From G032773895 sp965248935 (GTDB taxonomy: Bacteria; Pseudomonadota; Gammaproteobacteria; Pseudomonadales; Cellvibrionaceae), in the NCBI GenBank assembly GCA_965248935.1, contig OZ252214.1:496001-560000 (forward strand): a stretch of 64,000 nt of DNA, read 5' to 3'. This document shows positions 63,357 to 64,000 of the stretch, piece after piece. A program made the translations under genes and the position numbers. Every line of letters starts with the position of its first letter. The stretch's first letter is position 1. The notes beneath the pieces were generated by a model that was not told the origin of the DNA, did not search any database, and was given only the letters and a program-made list of their open reading frames with translations.

Positions 63357-64000
63357 ATGATTCACGTAGAAAACGTCAGTCGATGCTATGGCGCCAATAT
63401 AGCCGTGGACAGCGCTTCCTTCGAAATCAACCAAGGCCAGATCGTCGGCCTTCTTGGCCGAAACGGGGCAGGGAAAACCACCATAATGAAAATGTTAACA
63501 GGCTTTTTAGAGCCTGGCGCAGGTTCAATCCACATTGATGGCGTAAATATTGCGGATGCCCCAAAGCAGGTCCAAGAAAATATCGGCTATCTCCCAGAAA
63601 ACCTGCCAATTTACCCCGAAATGACAGTAGCAGATTATTTAATCTACAGCGCTCAAATGAGAAACATTACCGCATCAGATATTCATTCCCGAGTAAAGAG
63701 TGTTATTGAGAAAACACAATTGGAAGAAAAGGCATTGCAGACCATCGCCACATTATCCCGAGGGTACAAACAGCGAGTAGGTGTGGCGCAAGCACTTATC
63801 CATTCCCCCAAGATTCTTATTCTCGACGAACCCACCAACGGGCTAGACCCTCAACAAACGGCAGCCATGCGCAAACTGATTTTGGCACTATCTCAAACCA
63901 GTACCGTTATTCTCTCCACCCACATTATGCAGGAGGTGGACGCCCTCTGTGATCGAGTCATTATATTGGAAAGCGGTAAAGTCGCTATTGATGAAAACCT
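63357..64000 (+). CDS. ABC transporter ATP-binding protein (partial, 3' end missing)
   Basis: The frame starts with ATG at 63357, with AGGAG (63346-63350) upstream, and runs to the window edge (214 codons). Walker A is GLLGRNGAGKTTIMK, the Q-loop region is GYLPENLPIYPEM, the signature is LSRGYKQRVGVAQAL, Walker B is ILILDEPTNGLDPQQ and the H-loop is STHIMQEVDALCD. It is closest to GldA/NatA-type export ATPases of gliding/surface or multidrug systems. Confidence 0.92.
   Translation, partial: MIHVENVSRCYGANIAVDSASFEINQGQIVGLLGRNGAGKTTIMKMLTGFLEPGAGSIHIDGVNIADAPKQVQENIGYLPENLPIYPEMTVADYLIYSAQMRNITASDIHSRVKSVIEKTQLEEKALQTIATLSRGYKQRVGVAQALIHSPKILILDEPTNGLDPQQTAAMRKLILALSQTSTVILSTHIMQEVDALCDRVIILESGKVAIDEN

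Overview
The window looks like the chromosome of a motile, AT-rich marine-type gammaproteobacterium. The evidence is a Pseudomonas/Cellvibrio-style order of flagellar and chemotaxis genes, and an sdhCDAB-sucAB-lpd-sucCD operon that keeps its own lpd and lies divergent to gltA. A Cellvibrionales relative fits best; that placement is inference, since no rRNA or marker search was possible.

Positions 1-17400 are an accessory region. From 1 to about 4545 it holds a worn integron-type gene-cassette array on the minus strand: two attC-like palindromes, a DUF4262 gene, a HEPN pair and a BrnT/BrnA toxin-antitoxin pair. The array is broken by a complete IS3-family element and a decayed IS4-family transposase, and two copies of a 114-bp repeat sit at cassette boundaries. 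A tyrosine recombinase of the IS91-associated kind, not IntI, is divergent to the array. A large surface lipoprotein, a 9-bp minisatellite, an outer-membrane barrel, a DUF488 protein and an MNT-HEPN protein follow. From 12.9 to 16.2 kb lies a cluster that I read as orphan effector/immunity modules: a short effector-tail-like ORF coupled to a lipoprotein, a metzincin-like protease beside a lipoprotein, and an Imm11-type protein overlapped by the tail of a truncated upstream gene. Copies of a 20-bp repeat lie at the end of the recombinase gene and beside this cluster, 8.9 kb apart.

Positions 17398-43546 are one continuous minus-strand flagellar/chemotaxis locus. In transcription order it runs fliEFGHIJ, then STAS-cheY-cheA-cheW-mcp-cheR-cheD-cheB, then a phosphorelay/partner-switch set (STAS protein, RR-PP2C-HATPase protein, Hpt protein), then fliK and fliLMNOPQR-flhB. 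Sigma-54 promoter matches with the exact GG/GC spacing lie in front of fliE, fliK and fliL, which points to the FleQ/RpoN class of flagellar control.

Positions 44.0-47.3 kb hold an HD-GYP protein, a membrane-anchored orphan, and another possible effector/immunity pair (YkuD/DUF5675-like enzyme plus lipoprotein). Positions 47.4-62.4 kb hold an aromatic/aspartate aminotransferase and the TCA genes sucD, sucC, lpd, sucB, sucA, sdhB, sdhA, sdhD, sdhC (minus) and gltA (plus). sucA carries a one-base frameshift in this sequence. The window ends with a LapG-like periplasmic protease and the start of an ABC-transporter ATPase gene.
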